DNA of 64,000 nt from Microtetraspora glauca (lineage in GTDB: Bacteria; Actinomycetota; Actinomycetes; Streptosporangiales; Streptosporangiaceae): assembly GCA_001570385.1 (NCBI GenBank), contig BBYL01000018.1:124001-188000 (forward strand), written 5' to 3'. This document shows, piece by piece, positions 18,201 to 27,504 of this stretch (within the stretch, counting starts at the first letter, position 1; every line of letters begins with the position of its first letter). Below the pieces are notes generated by a model. That model saw nothing but the letters and a program-made list of their open reading frames with translations. It was not told where the DNA came from and searched no databases. The translations under genes were made by a program, and so were the position numbers.

Positions 18201-20135
18201 GGAGCGCAGCGGTTCGTGGCGGCTCACGATGCCGTCGAGGGCGGATCGGAACGGCCCCGCGGTCGCGGCGCCGCGCACGCGGAGCCGTAGGGCGATCGTC
18301 GTGGCCCGCGTCCCAGGCTCGATCTGCCGCAGTGCCCAGAACTGGCGTTGCATGTCGGTGAGCGGATAGCGGTCGCGCCCGGCGTGCCGGACGAGGGGAG
18401 CGCGCCCGCCGGATCCGGCGCGTACGCGCCCGGCCAGCGCCGCCACCGTGGGGTCGGCGAGGAACTCGTGCAGCGGCACCTCGGTCCCGAGTTCCGCGCC
18501 CGCCCGCGCCACGACGCGGGCCGCCGCGAGGGAGTGCCCGCCGAGATCGGGGAAACGGGCGTCCACGCCCACCTGCGCGGCGTCGATTCCCAGCACGTCG
18601 GCGACGATCCCGGCGAGCCGCCGTTCGAGGTCGTCGCGGGGCGCCGTCGTCGCCTCGCGCGCGGTGGCCCGTACGGCGCCGAGGGCCTGGCGGTCGATCT
18701 TGCCGTTCGGGTTCAGCGGGAGCCTGTCGAGGAGGGCGAGGCGGTCCGGAACCATGTAGCCGGGCAGGCGCCCGCGCAGGTAGTCCAGCAGTTCCCGCTC
18801 GGCCGCGTCGCCGGTCTGGACGTCGGTCTGGTCGCCGGTCTGGACGTATCCCGCGAGCCGCCGGGTGCCGTCCGCGTCGGGCAACGCCAGCACGGCGGCG
18901 GCCGTCACGCGGGGATGGGCGGCGAGGGTCCGTTCGATCTCGCCGAGTTCCACCCGGTGGCCGCGGATCTTCACCTGGTCGTCGGCCCGCCCGGCGAAGT
19001 GGTAGACGCCGCCGTCGAACCTGACCAGGTCGCCGGTCCGGTAGATCCGCCCGGCACCGGGGCGTTCGATGAACCGGTCCTCGCCGGGGCGGCCCCCGGA
19101 GGGACGGCCGAGGTAGCCGCGCGCCACCACGGGGCCGCTCACCCACAGCTCGCCGACCTCGCCTTCGGCGACCTCGGCGCCGTCGGCGTCCCTGACGCTC
19201 ACCACGGCGCCGGCGATGGGCGACCCGATCGGCGGGACGCCGGTCGCCCCGCGCGGGACCTCGTGGGCGAGGCACTGGATGGTGCACTCGGTCGGCCCGT
19301 AGAGGTTGAAGACCCGCTCGACCTGCGGGTTCCGGTAGATCGCGGCGATCAGCTCAGCCGACGCCGCCTCCGCCCCCGAGTGCACCAGGCGCGTACGCGG
19401 CGGCAACGGGCCCGTGCGCAGCAACGCGGCCAGCACGGAGGGCGGCCCGCCGAGAACCGTCACCTCGTCGCGCGCGGGCAGGCCCGGCAGGGCGAGCAGG
19501 TTGTCCGCCAGGATCACCGTGCCGCCCACCAGCAGCGGCGCGAATATCTCCATCACGGAGGGGTCGAAGCAGATCGACGCGGCGGCCAGCGTGCCGGCCA
19601 GCGTTTCGGGCGTCCACGTCTCGGTGATCCAGGTGAGCTGGTTCATCACGCCGCGGTGCTCGACGGCCACGCCCTTGGGCCGGCCGGTCGATCCGGACGT
19701 GTAGATGACGTACGCCAGGTCGTCGGGCGACACCGCCGTGCCCGGATCCGTATCCGGGACCGCCGCGTCGCCGGCTCCGGCGAGGATCACGCGCGCTTCC
19801 AGCAGGTGGGCGAGTCCCGGAAGCGTGATCATCGACTTCAGGCCGCTGTCGGCGGCGACGAGCCGGAGCCGGTCCGGGGGATAGGCCGGGTCCAGCGGCA
19901 CGTAGGCCGCTCCCGCCTTGAGAACACCGAGCAACGCGGGGATCAGATGTTCGCCCCGGTCGAGGAGCACCCCCACGGGTTCCTCTCGGGCGACGCCGTT
20001 CCTGAGGAGCGCGTGCGCGATCCGGTTCGCGCGCCGATCCATCTCCTTGTAGGAGATTCGCAGGTCACCGGCCACGTAGGCGATCGCGTCGGGTGTCCGC
20101 TCCGCCTGGGCCGTCACCGCTACATGAATGGTCAC
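15270..20135 (-). CDS. NRPS loading and first extension modules (A-T-C-A-T)
   Basis: About 1621 residues: A (1-510), T (LGGHSL, about 560), C (620-1040), A (1060-1530), T (LGGTSLLATRV, near the end). The absence of an N-terminal C domain marks it as the initiating synthetase. The GrsA-aligned codes are roughly DPMGVSLIQ-K and DVFLMGAVA-K; I do not recognise a confident substrate for either. The C-domain motif is DHLVFDGW, retaining the catalytic second His. Of three in-frame GTG starts (20183, 20147, 20135) the last is chosen because a -10-like TAGTGT lies eight bases upstream. Its stop overlaps the next NRPS start, so it feeds the C-A-T-C-A-T-TE enzyme and a tetrapeptide is predicted. Confidence 0.9.
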
Positions 20136-20143
20136 GGCCGTTG

Positions 20144-20172
20144 ACACTAGACAGCAATGATCATTTATCCAA
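20144..20172 (-). promoter_or_regulatory. Candidate leaderless promoter of the NRPS operon
   Basis: On the minus strand TTGGAT (20167-20172) and TAGTGT (20144-20149) are separated by 17 bases, and the -10 ends eight bases before the GTG at 20135. No Shine-Dalgarno sequence is visible before any candidate start, which fits leaderless initiation. Confidence 0.45.
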
Positions 20173-20247
20173 TGATATGTCACATATCTGGTGCCAAAAC
20201 GGTATAAAACTGCCTCACGCGCATTATTGCGGCCAGCGTGATATTCG

Positions 20248-20280
20248 CGAGGCCCCGCACCGATCCGGTACGGGGCCTCG
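20248..20280. terminator. Hairpin terminator after the fadE operon
   Basis: CGAGGCCCCG and CGGGGCCTCG form a perfect 10-bp stem, extended by ACCG/CGGT after one mismatch, with a three-base loop. It lies 25 bp past the fadE stop at 20305 and before the NRPS promoter. There is no T tract, as is common for actinobacterial terminators. Confidence 0.75.
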
Positions 20281-20304
20281 ACGGCGGCGCGCGCCCTCGC
20301 GGGC

Positions 20305-21318
20305 TCAGGTCAGGGCGGACACCACCCGGGCGCGGTGGGCGGCGGGGGAGCCCCACGCCGCGTGGAGGGCGCGGGCCTTCCTGATCCACAGGCTCGGGTC
20401 GTACTCGTCGGTGTAGCCGATCGCCCCGTGCACCTGCAGGGCGATCTTCGCCGCCGCGTACGCGGCCTCCGACGCCGCGACCTTCGCGGCGGACACGTCA
20501 CGCGCGAAGTCGGGCGAGCCGTACGCGAGGGCCGCGCCGTGAACCAGCGGGCGGGCGTACTCCAGGCCCACGAGGGCGTCGGCCAGGTGGTGCTTGACCG
20601 CCTGGAACTCGCCGATCGGCCGGCCGAACTGCCGCCGCGCCGTGGCGTACTCCACCGAGACGTCCAGCAGCGCGCGGCCCACGCCGACGAGTTGCGCGGC
20701 GCAGGCGAGCGCGCCCATGTCGTACGCCGCCTCGCCCGCCGCGCGCACGGCGGGCCCGGACGCGAGCACGTCGCCCCCGGTGACGGAGGACAGCCGCCGG
20801 GCCGGATCGAGGGAGGCACGCAGTTCGCCGGGCACGCCCGCGCGCAGCTCGTCGCCGTCCACCACCAGGACGACGTCGGCCGCGTCCGCGTCCAGCGCGT
20901 ACGGCATGGCGGGGGGCAGCGCGAGCGACGCGACGGTCGCCCCCTCGGCGATCCCGGCCGACCAGGCGCCGAACTCCGCGTCCGATCCCGTGCCCGGCCC
21001 GCCGCCCGGTCCGTCCTGAAGGTGGCCGAGCAGCGCGGCGACGGCGACCGTCTCGGCGAACGGCCCGGGTACGGCATGCCGTCCCAGCTCGTGGAACGCG
21101 GTCACCAGCTCGACGGGGAGCGGTCCCGCGCCGCCCGCCGACTCGGGCACGGCGATCGCGAGGACCCCGGCGTCGGCGAGCGAGCGCCACAGGGCGCGGC
21201 CCGAGTCGTGCGCTCCGGCCGACCAGTCGCGGATCACGGCCGGCGTGCCCGCCTCGGCCAGGAGCTTGTGCAGGGTGTCGCCGAACAGCCGCTGCTCGGC
21301 GTCGAGGATGAACTTCAC
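20305..21318 (-). CDS. Acyl-CoA dehydrogenase, FadE18-like subunit
   Basis: A 337-residue acyl-CoA dehydrogenase, shorter than the usual 380-400 residues, with the C-terminal motif HGAIGYTDEYDPSLW. It lies 60 bp after a second acyl-CoA dehydrogenase and an enoyl-CoA hydratase. This gene order matches echA13-fadE17-fadE18 (Rv1935c-Rv1933c) of Mycobacterium tuberculosis. There, paired FadE proteins form alpha2beta2 heterotetramers in which only one subunit type carries the catalytic base; this shorter partner is probably the non-catalytic or complementary half. It is an FAD enzyme making 2,3-enoyl-CoA from a bulky, possibly steroid-derived, acyl-CoA. Orthology is inferred from order and motifs, not from a database search. 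Confidence 0.82.
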   Translation of the reverse strand: MKFILDAEQRLFGDTLHKLLAEAGTPAVIRDWSAGAHDSGRALWRSLADAGVLAIAVPESAGGAGPLPVELVTAFHELGRHAVPGPFAETVAVAALLGHLQDGPGGGPGTGSDAEFGAWSAGIAEGATVASLALPPAMPYALDADAADVVLVVDGDELRAGVPGELRASLDPARRLSSVTGGDVLASGPAVRAAGEAAYDMGALACAAQLVGVGRALLDVSVEYATARRQFGRPIGEFQAVKHHLADALVGLEYARPLVHGAALAYGSPDFARDVSAAKVAASEAAYAAAKIALQVHGAIGYTDEYDPSLWIRKARALHAAWGSPAAHRARVVSALT

Positions 21319-21377
21319 GGCTGCCTTCCGAACATCGTCGCAAACATCGTCGCAGTGTCACGGTCGCGTGCCATCGG

Positions 21378-22505
21378 TCACCGTCCCGCTCTGGGCAGGC
21401 CGAGCACACGCTCGGCGATGACGTTGCGCTGGATCTCGTTCGTCCCGGCGTAGATCGGGCCGGCGAGGGCGAAGACGTAGCCCTCCAGCCACTCGCCGTC
21501 GAGCTCGCCGTCCGGGCCGAGCAGGTCGAGCGCCGTCTCGTGCAGCGCCACGTCGAGCTCCGACCAGAAGATCTTGTTGATGCTGGACTCCGCGCCGACG
21601 TCCTCGGTCCGCGAGATGGTCTCGAACCCCTTCAGCCGGTACGCGCGCGACTTGATCCAGGCGTCGGCCACCCGGTCGCGCAGCGCCGTGTCGGCGGGGT
21701 CCGCGTGCTCCTTCCAGAGGTCGACCAGGCGGTCGGCGGCGGCGAGGAACCGGCCGGGGCTGCGCAGCGTGAGCCCGCGCTCGTTGCCGGTGGTGCTCAT
21801 CGCGACCCGCCAGCCCTCGCCCGGCGTGCCGATCACGTCCCGGTCGGGCACGAAGACGTCGTCGAAGAAGAGCTCGGCGAACGCCGGCTTTCCGTCGATG
21901 CGGCCGATCGGGCGCCGGGTGACGCCCTTCGCGTCCAGGGGGAACATCAGGTAGGTCAGGCCGCGGTGCCGCTCGGCCTCGGGACCTGCGCGGAACGGGC
22001 CGAAGCCCCAGTCGGCGAAGGCCGCGCGGGAGCTCCACGTCTTCTGGCCGTTCAGCAGCCAGCCGCCGTCGACCCGGGTCGCGGTGGCGCGCAGGGAGGC
22101 CAGGTCGCTGCCCGCTCCCGGCTCCGACCACGCCTGGGCCCAGATGACCTCGCCCGAGGCCATCGACGGCAGGACCCGGTCGAGCTGCTCGGGCGTGCCG
22201 TGGTTGAACAACGTCGGGGCGAGGAGGTTGATGCCGTTCTGGCTGACCCGTCCCGGGGCCCCGGCGGCGTAGTACTCCTCCTCGAAGATCAGCCACTCCA
22301 GCGGGCTCGCGTCCCGCCCGCCGTACCGCGCGGGCCAGGACACGACGGACAGCCGCGCCTCGTGGAGCTCGTGCTCCCAGGCGCGGTGCGCGGCGAAGCC
22401 CTCCTCGACCTCCAGGGAGGGCAGGGGAGTGGCGGGGACGTGCGCGCGCAGCCAGTCCCGGACCTCGGCCCGGAACGGTTCCACCGACGACAGGTCAAGA
22501 TCCAT
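21378..22505 (-). CDS. Acyl-CoA dehydrogenase, FadE17-like subunit
   Basis: A 375-residue acyl-CoA dehydrogenase with the FAD/substrate loop WAQAWSEPGAGSDLASL (about residues 120-140) and the C-terminal signature GPIYAGTNEIQRNVIAERVLGLP. The GTNEIQR motif is characteristic of the FAD-contacting C-terminal segment in the family. Its ATG overlaps the stop of the enoyl-CoA hydratase by 11 bp, and the second FadE follows in the same operon, so a heteromeric FadE complex is likely. The substrate is unknown, but the neighbouring KstR2/FadA6 genes point to steroid or other polycyclic acyl-CoA breakdown. Confidence 0.88.
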   Translation of the reverse strand: MDLDLSSVEPFRAEVRDWLRAHVPATPLPSLEVEEGFAAHRAWEHELHEARLSVVSWPARYGGRDASPLEWLIFEEEYYAAGAPGRVSQNGINLLAPTLFNHGTPEQLDRVLPSMASGEVIWAQAWSEPGAGSDLASLRATATRVDGGWLLNGQKTWSSRAAFADWGFGPFRAGPEAERHRGLTYLMFPLDAKGVTRRPIGRIDGKPAFAELFFDDVFVPDRDVIGTPGEGWRVAMSTTGNERGLTLRSPGRFLAAADRLVDLWKEHADPADTALRDRVADAWIKSRAYRLKGFETISRTEDVGAESSINKIFWSELDVALHETALDLLGPDGELDGEWLEGYVFALAGPIYAGTNEIQRNVIAERVLGLPRAGR

Positions 22506-23334
22506 CAGCGGCCGCCTTCATGCTCTTGGGGTCCATCCCGGCCAGGGAGTCGGCCGAGGTCTCCGCGTTGTGCGCGTGCGCGAGGTGGTGGAGGCCGAAC
22601 ACCGAGTCCATCCCGGCGTGCATGCCCTGGAGGTCCTCGGCCTGGTTCACGGCCTTCTTCGTCAGCGCGAGCCCGAGGCGCGGCATGGCGGCGATCTTCT
22701 CCGCCAGCGCGAAGGTCTCGGTCTCCAGCTCGTCGCGGGCGACGACCCGGTTGACCATGCCCACCTCGTACGCGCGCCGGGCGGGCATCCGGTCGCCGGT
22801 GTAGAGGAACTCCTTGGCGATCCGCGGCGGCATCATCCACGGGTGGGCGAAGTACTCCACGCCCGGAATGCCCATGCGCACCACCGGGTCGGCGAAGAAC
22901 GCGTCGTCGGAGGCGACGATCAGGTCGCACACCCAGGCGAGCATGAGCCCGCCCGCGATGCAGGCGCCCTGCACCATCGCGATCGTCGGCTTGGGGATCT
23001 CGCGCCAGCGGCGGCACATGCCGAGGTACACCTCGGACTCGCGGGCGAAGCGGCTCTCGGCGCCCTCCTTGCCCACGTGGTCCCACCACAGGACCGCCTT
23101 GCGCTCGAACGAGACGTGCGCGTCCCGTTCCGGCGTGCCGATGTCGTGCCCGGCGGAGAAGTGCCTGCCCTCGCCGGCCAGCACGATCACCTTGACCTCG
23201 TCGTCGGCGACGGCCCGGTAGAAGGCCTCGTCCAGGGCATAGGTCATCGCTGAGTTCTGCGCGTTGCGGTACTCCGGGCGGTTCATGGTGACCACCGCCA
23301 CCGGCCCGCGCCGCTCGTAGCGCACTACGGTCAT
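22495..23334 (-). CDS. Enoyl-CoA hydratase/isomerase, EchA13-like
   Basis: A 279-residue crotonase-fold protein. The oxyanion-hole segments are HFSAGHDIG (about residues 58-66) and the helix with ACIAGGLMLAWVCDLIVAS (about 125-143). The catalytic Glu pair of classical hydratases is not obvious, so the reaction could be hydration, isomerisation or hydrolysis. It opens the minus-strand operon; GAGGGG lies six bases before the ATG. It is divergent from the SDR gene across 73 bp that hold an operator candidate, so both operons may share one regulator. Confidence 0.88.
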   Translation of the reverse strand: MTVVRYERRGPVAVVTMNRPEYRNAQNSAMTYALDEAFYRAVADDEVKVIVLAGEGRHFSAGHDIGTPERDAHVSFERKAVLWWDHVGKEGAESRFARESEVYLGMCRRWREIPKPTIAMVQGACIAGGLMLAWVCDLIVASDDAFFADPVVRMGIPGVEYFAHPWMMPPRIAKEFLYTGDRMPARRAYEVGMVNRVVARDELETETFALAEKIAAMPRLGLALTKKAVNQAEDLQGMHAGMDSVFGLHHLAHAHNAETSADSLAGMDPKSMKAAADGS

Positions 23335-23355
23335 CGGGGACCCCTCATTCTTTCT

Positions 23356-23365
23356 AACAATTGTT
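23356..23365. promoter_or_regulatory. Candidate operator between the echA and SDR operons
   Basis: AACAATTGTT is a perfect 10-bp palindrome in the short divergent intergenic region. Its half-sites match the outer parts of the mycobacterial KstR2 consensus AnCAAGnnCTTGnT but lack the central four bases. A second dyad, TGGT(N7)ACCA, lies at 23366-23380. Either could be the site for the TetR-type regulator encoded downstream. Confidence 0.4.
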
Positions 23366-23407
23366 TGGTAGAGTAAACCATGTGAAGCTCAGTGAGGAGG
23401 GCCGGGG

Positions 23408-24184
23408 ATGAAGCCGTCCTATGTTCCGGGTCACGGTCTGCTGCGTGACCGCGTGGCGGTGGTGACCGCCGCGGCCGGCACCGGCATCGGCGGTGCCTGC
23501 GCCCGCCGCATGCTGGAGGAGGGCGCCCGCGTGGTCATCAGCGACGCCCACGAGCGGCGGCTGTCGGAAAGCCTCGCCGCCCTGGAGAAGGAGTTCGATC
23601 CCGCCTCGGTGACCGCGGTGCCCTGCGACGTGACCTCGGAGGAGCAGGTGCAGCACCTGTTCTCGGTCGCGGAGGAGCGTTTCGGCCCGGTCGACGTGGT
23701 GATCAACAACGCCGGTCTCGGCGGTACGGCGAAGCTCGTCGAGATGACCGACGAGCAGTGGAGCCGGGTGCTCGACGTGACGCTGAACGGCACCATGCGG
23801 TGCACCCGCGCCGCGCTGACCCGCATGCAGCCGCGCGGCCGCGGCGTGATCGTGAACAACGCCTCGGTGATCGGCTGGCGGGCGCAGGAGGGCCAGGCCC
23901 ACTACGCGGCGGCCAAGGCCGGGGTCATGGCGCTGACGCGGTGCGCGGCGATCGAGGCCGCGCCGTACGGCGTGCGGATCAACGCCGTGGCGCCCTCACT
24001 GGCCATGCACCCCTTCCTGGCCAAGGTGACCACGGAGGAGCTGCTGGACGAGCTCACCAGGAAGGAGGCGCTCGGCCGGTACGCCGAGCCGTGGGAGGTC
24101 GCCAACGTGATGGTCTTCCTCGCCAGCGACTACTCCTCGTACATGACCGGAGAGGTCGTCTCCGTGTCCAGCCAGCACCCCTGA
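23408..24184 (+). CDS. Short-chain dehydrogenase, IpdF-like
   Basis: A 258-residue classical SDR. It has a cofactor loop TAAAGTGIGG (about residues 20-29), the NNAG motif and the catalytic Ser, Tyr and Lys in NNASVIGW and YAAAK, and ends in VSVSSQHP. The gene order SDR-kstR2-fadA6 copies the mycobacterial block around Rv3559c-Rv3557c-Rv3556c, where IpdF acts on the hydroxylated indanone-propionyl-CoA left from steroid rings C and D. The assignment depends on that synteny. GAGGAGG precedes the ATG. Confidence 0.8.
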   Translation: MKPSYVPGHGLLRDRVAVVTAAAGTGIGGACARRMLEEGARVVISDAHERRLSESLAALEKEFDPASVTAVPCDVTSEEQVQHLFSVAEERFGPVDVVINNAGLGGTAKLVEMTDEQWSRVLDVTLNGTMRCTRAALTRMQPRGRGVIVNNASVIGWRAQEGQAHYAAAKAGVMALTRCAAIEAAPYGVRINAVAPSLAMHPFLAKVTTEELLDELTRKEALGRYAEPWEVANVMVFLASDYSSYMTGEVVSVSSQHP

Positions 24185-24200
24185 AAGGGTCACTCGTTCC

Positions 24201-24827
24201 ATGAGTCCACGTCGCCGAGACTCCGCGAGCACCGCGGCCGCGCGGGCCGAGCGGCGGGCCGAGCTGCTCGCGGCGGCGGCCGAGGTCTTCGCCTCGCGGG
24301 GATACGCCGTCACCACGGTCCGTGAGGTGGCCGACGCGGCGGGTATTCTCGGCGGCAGCCTCTACTACCACTTCGACTCCAAGGAGTCGATGGCCGACGA
24401 GATCCTCTCGGCCTTCCTCACCGACATGTGGGCGGCCTACGAGGAGGTGCTCGACGCGGGTCTCGGCGCGCGCGAGACCTTCCGGGCGCTGATCGGCGCG
24501 TCGTTCCAGACGATCGACCACCATCGCCCCGCAGTCGTGATTTATCAGAACGAATCAAAACATCTGACGACAAATCCGCGTTTCTCGTACCTGCTGGACA
24601 GCCAGCAGCGGTTCAGGGAGGTGTGGTTGTCGGTGCTGGACCGGGGCGTCCTGGACGGCGAGCTCCGCGCCGACCTCGACACCGGCCTCATCTACCGGTT
24701 CATCCGCGACACCGTCTGGGTGGCCGCGAGCTGGTACCGGAACGACGGCCCCCTGTCCGCGGACGAGATCGCCAGGCAGTACCTCGCGATGGTCCTGGAA
24801 GGGATCCTTCAACCTAAGGAGTTCTGA
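24201..24827 (+). CDS. kstR2: TetR-family regulator, KstR2-like
   Basis: A 208-residue TetR repressor. The N-terminal helix-turn-helix spans about residues 20-65 and reads TTVREVADAAGILGGSLYYHF, followed by DSKESM. The effector domain contains VVIYQNE, LIYRFIRDTVWVA and ARQYLAMVLEGI stretches that I recall as characteristic of mycobacterial KstR2. KstR2 represses the genes for hexahydroindanone-propionate (late cholesterol) catabolism and is released by the CoA thioester. The gene sits between an SDR and a thiolase and overlaps the thiolase start (TGATG), as expected for local autoregulation. Confidence 0.85.
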   Translation: MSPRRRDSASTAAARAERRAELLAAAAEVFASRGYAVTTVREVADAAGILGGSLYYHFDSKESMADEILSAFLTDMWAAYEEVLDAGLGARETFRALIGASFQTIDHHRPAVVIYQNESKHLTTNPRFSYLLDSQQRFREVWLSVLDRGVLDGELRADLDTGLIYRFIRDTVWVAASWYRNDGPLSADEIARQYLAMVLEGILQPKEF

Positions 24828-25984
24828 TGGCGGAGGCATACATCGTCGAAGCGGTGCGCACCCCCGTGGGCAAGCGGAACGGCGGCCTGTCCGGCGTGCA
24901 CCCGGCCGACCTGGGCGCGCACGCGCTGAACGCGCTGATGGCCCGCTCCGGCGTGGACCCGTCGGCAGTGGAGGACGTGGTCTTCGGCTGCCTCGACACG
25001 GTCGGACCGCAGGCCGGCGACATCGCGCGCACCTGCTGGCTGGCCGCCGGGCTGCCCGAGGAGGTCCCCGGCGTCACCGTCGACCGGCAGTGCGGCTCGT
25101 CCCAGCAGGCGCTGCACTTCGCCGCGCAGGCCGTCATGTCCGGCACCTCCGACCTCGTGGTCGCGGGCGGCGTGCAGAACATGTCGCAGATCCCGATCGC
25201 CTTCGCCTCGCGCGGCGCCGCCGACTCGCTCGGCCTCACCGAGGGCCCGTACGTCGGCTCGCGCGGCTGGCAGGCCAGGTACGGCAAGCAGGACGTGTCG
25301 CAGTTCCGCGGCGCCGAGATGATCGCCAGGGACTGGGACATCTCGCGGGAGGACATGGAGGCGTTCGCTTTCCAGTCGCACCAGCGCGCGATCAGGGCCA
25401 TCGACGAGGGACGTTTCGCCAGGGAGATCGAGCCCATCGAGGGCGTCGAGCACGACGAGGGCCCGCGCCGCGACACCACGCTCGAGAAGATGGCGGGGCT
25501 GAAGACCCTGGAGGACGGCGGCCGGCTGACCGCCGCGGTGGCCTCGCAGATCTCCGACGGCGCCGCCGCCCTCCTCATCGCCTCCGAGGAGGCCGTGCGG
25601 ACGCACGGCCTGCGCCCCCGCGCCCGCATCCACCACCTGTCCGCGCGCGGTGAGGACCCCATCCGCATGCTGTCCGCGCCGATCCCCGCCACGGCGTACG
25701 CGCTGAAGAAGACCGGCATGCAGATCGGCGACATGGACCTGGTCGAGATCAACGAGGCGTTCGCCTCGGTCGTGCTGGCCTGGCTGAAGGAGACCGGCGC
25801 CGACCCCGAGCGCGTCAACCCCAACGGCGGCGCGATCGCCCTCGGCCACCCCCTCGGCGCCACCGGGGCCCGGCTCATGATCACGCTGCTGCACGAGCTG
25901 GAGCGCACCGGCGGCCGCTACGGCATGCAGACCATGTGCGAGGGCGGCGGCCAGGCGAACGTCACCATCATCGAGCGCCTCTGA
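24827..25984 (+). CDS. fadA6: Acetyl-CoA acyltransferase (thiolase), FadA6-like
   Basis: A 385-residue thiolase. The nucleophilic Cys is in DRQCGSSQQA (about residue 90). The catalytic motifs EINEAFA, GGAIALGHPLGATGAR and CEGGGQAN follow in the usual order. It cleaves a 3-ketoacyl-CoA with free CoA. In mycobacteria FadA6 completes degradation of the steroid C/D-ring remnant, and the kstR2-fadA6 adjacency is preserved here. The other pathway genes (ipdAB, echA20, fadD3, fadE30-33) are not in the window. Confidence 0.88.
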   Translation: MAEAYIVEAVRTPVGKRNGGLSGVHPADLGAHALNALMARSGVDPSAVEDVVFGCLDTVGPQAGDIARTCWLAAGLPEEVPGVTVDRQCGSSQQALHFAAQAVMSGTSDLVVAGGVQNMSQIPIAFASRGAADSLGLTEGPYVGSRGWQARYGKQDVSQFRGAEMIARDWDISREDMEAFAFQSHQRAIRAIDEGRFAREIEPIEGVEHDEGPRRDTTLEKMAGLKTLEDGGRLTAAVASQISDGAAALLIASEEAVRTHGLRPRARIHHLSARGEDPIRMLSAPIPATAYALKKTGMQIGDMDLVEINEAFASVVLAWLKETGADPERVNPNGGAIALGHPLGATGARLMITLLHELERTGGRYGMQTMCEGGGQANVTIIERL

Positions 25985-26016
25985 TCCGACCGTCTCGGAC
26001 CGGCCGCCGTTCCCCG

Positions 26017-27504
26017 CTATCGGGCCGACGGCGGCCGGTAGAGGTACCACCGCTGGTCGCCCGTCGTGATGAGCGGCACGCGGTGCCAGGACGCGAGGAA
26101 CCCGGCCGGCGTGTCCCTCCTGTTGCTGATGACGCCGACCCACTCCTTGCGGACGAGCGCCGCGTCGATCTGCCGGGGAAGCTCGTACCCGCCGTAGTTC
26201 GTGGTGATCCCCCTCATGCCGCAGCCGGTCAGGTACCCCACCTGGATGGCCGCGTGGCCGTACAGGAAGCAGGGCGTCGTGATGCCGAGACCCCGCAGGG
26301 CTTCGGCGGCGAGGCGGTCGGGCTCCCGCGCGGCGCCCTCGATCTCGGCCCGCTGGAGCAGCGTGCCGCCCTGGAGCGCGAAGAACGCGATCATCGCGAC
26401 CGCGACCAGCACGCGGCCGATCCGCACCCGGGCGACCGAGGCCAGACCGCAGGCCACGGGCAGCGACAGCAGCGCGTAGACCGGCAGGAGGAAGCGCGGC
26501 GCGGCGTACCCGATCGTGAAGATGTACGACAGGGCGAGCGCGGTACCCGAGGCGGTGGCGATGAGCAGAGGCCGCCGCCGCGCGGGCTTGCGTATGGCCC
26601 ACAGGCCGACCGCCGTGAGGACCGGGATCGCGGCGAACCAGGCGACGTGCGCCAGCGGGAAGTCACCGCAGGGGTGACCGAACCTGCACAGGACGGGACC
26701 GTCCAGAGCGCGGAGATGCTCGCCCAGGCTGAAGTGGAGCCCGGCCTCGTTCTTCGCGCCGGCGGCGGCGAGCCGCGCGAACGGGCCGTGGTAGTTCAGC
26801 GCCGCCTCGACGAGCCACTCGCCCCAGCCGACCGCGAGCCCCGCGACGACGGCGAAGGCCGCGCGGAAGCGCCTGGTCACCAGCCCGTACGCCACGAGGG
26901 GGAGCGCCAGCCACGACGCGTCCGTCGGGCGCACCAGCGACGCGAGGGCGAAGGCGAGCGCGACGCCCACGAGGGCCCCCTTGCGCTTGGCCATGCAGAA
27001 GAGGCCGGCACCGCCGACCGCGCAGAAGGCGACCCAGATGTTCGGCATCGCCTCGCCGCCGTAGAACAGCGCCGTCCACAGCCCGGCGAACAGGGCCGCG
27101 GCGGCGGGTACGGCGGCGCCCGGGCGCAGCCGCACCCAGGGGAGGTAGGCGAGGAACAGCCCGAGACCCGACAGCAGGCTGAGATAGACGCGGATGACGA
27201 TGACCGAGGAGGTGAACATCGTCACCGGCGCGACCAGCAGGGGGACGCCCCGGGCGCGCGGCGCGCTGAACCAGGCCGGGGGAATGCCCGGGGTGACCTG
27301 GCTGACGTAGATGCTCTCGTCCCAGCCCAGCCCCACCCTGACCGTCACCAGGAGCTGGATCGTCGAGTAGCAGACGGCCACGGCGGCGAGCGTCAGGTGC
27401 CAACGGCGTGAGGCCATCCACGCCCTGGCGCCCTTCCGGGAGGACCGGCCCGGCGCTCGCGAGGAGCCGCCACCCCGTGTGGCAGTCTCCATAAGCTGAT
27501 TCAT
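26017..27504 (-). CDS. Polytopic membrane protein, GT-C glycosyltransferase-like
   Basis: About 495 residues with roughly ten to twelve hydrophobic helices. The first long loop contains LGWDESIYVSQ. An acidic Asp-Glu pair in the first extracytoplasmic loop is the hallmark of GT-C enzymes (ArnT/PMT-like) that use polyprenyl-phosphate sugars. The C-terminal part is soluble and ends in YLYRPP. The ATG at 27504 is preferred because GGGGAG lies eight bases upstream; a GTG six codons earlier lacks this. No cell-wall or polysaccharide genes are adjacent, so the acceptor is unknown. It converges on the thiolase gene with 32 bp between stops. Confidence 0.6.
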   Translation of the reverse strand: MNQLMETATRGGGSSRAPGRSSRKGARAWMASRRWHLTLAAVAVCYSTIQLLVTVRVGLGWDESIYVSQVTPGIPPAWFSAPRARGVPLLVAPVTMFTSSVIVIRVYLSLLSGLGLFLAYLPWVRLRPGAAVPAAAALFAGLWTALFYGGEAMPNIWVAFCAVGGAGLFCMAKRKGALVGVALAFALASLVRPTDASWLALPLVAYGLVTRRFRAAFAVVAGLAVGWGEWLVEAALNYHGPFARLAAAGAKNEAGLHFSLGEHLRALDGPVLCRFGHPCGDFPLAHVAWFAAIPVLTAVGLWAIRKPARRRPLLIATASGTALALSYIFTIGYAAPRFLLPVYALLSLPVACGLASVARVRIGRVLVAVAMIAFFALQGGTLLQRAEIEGAAREPDRLAAEALRGLGITTPCFLYGHAAIQVGYLTGCGMRGITTNYGGYELPRQIDAALVRKEWVGVISNRRDTPAGFLASWHRVPLITTGDQRWYLYRPPSAR

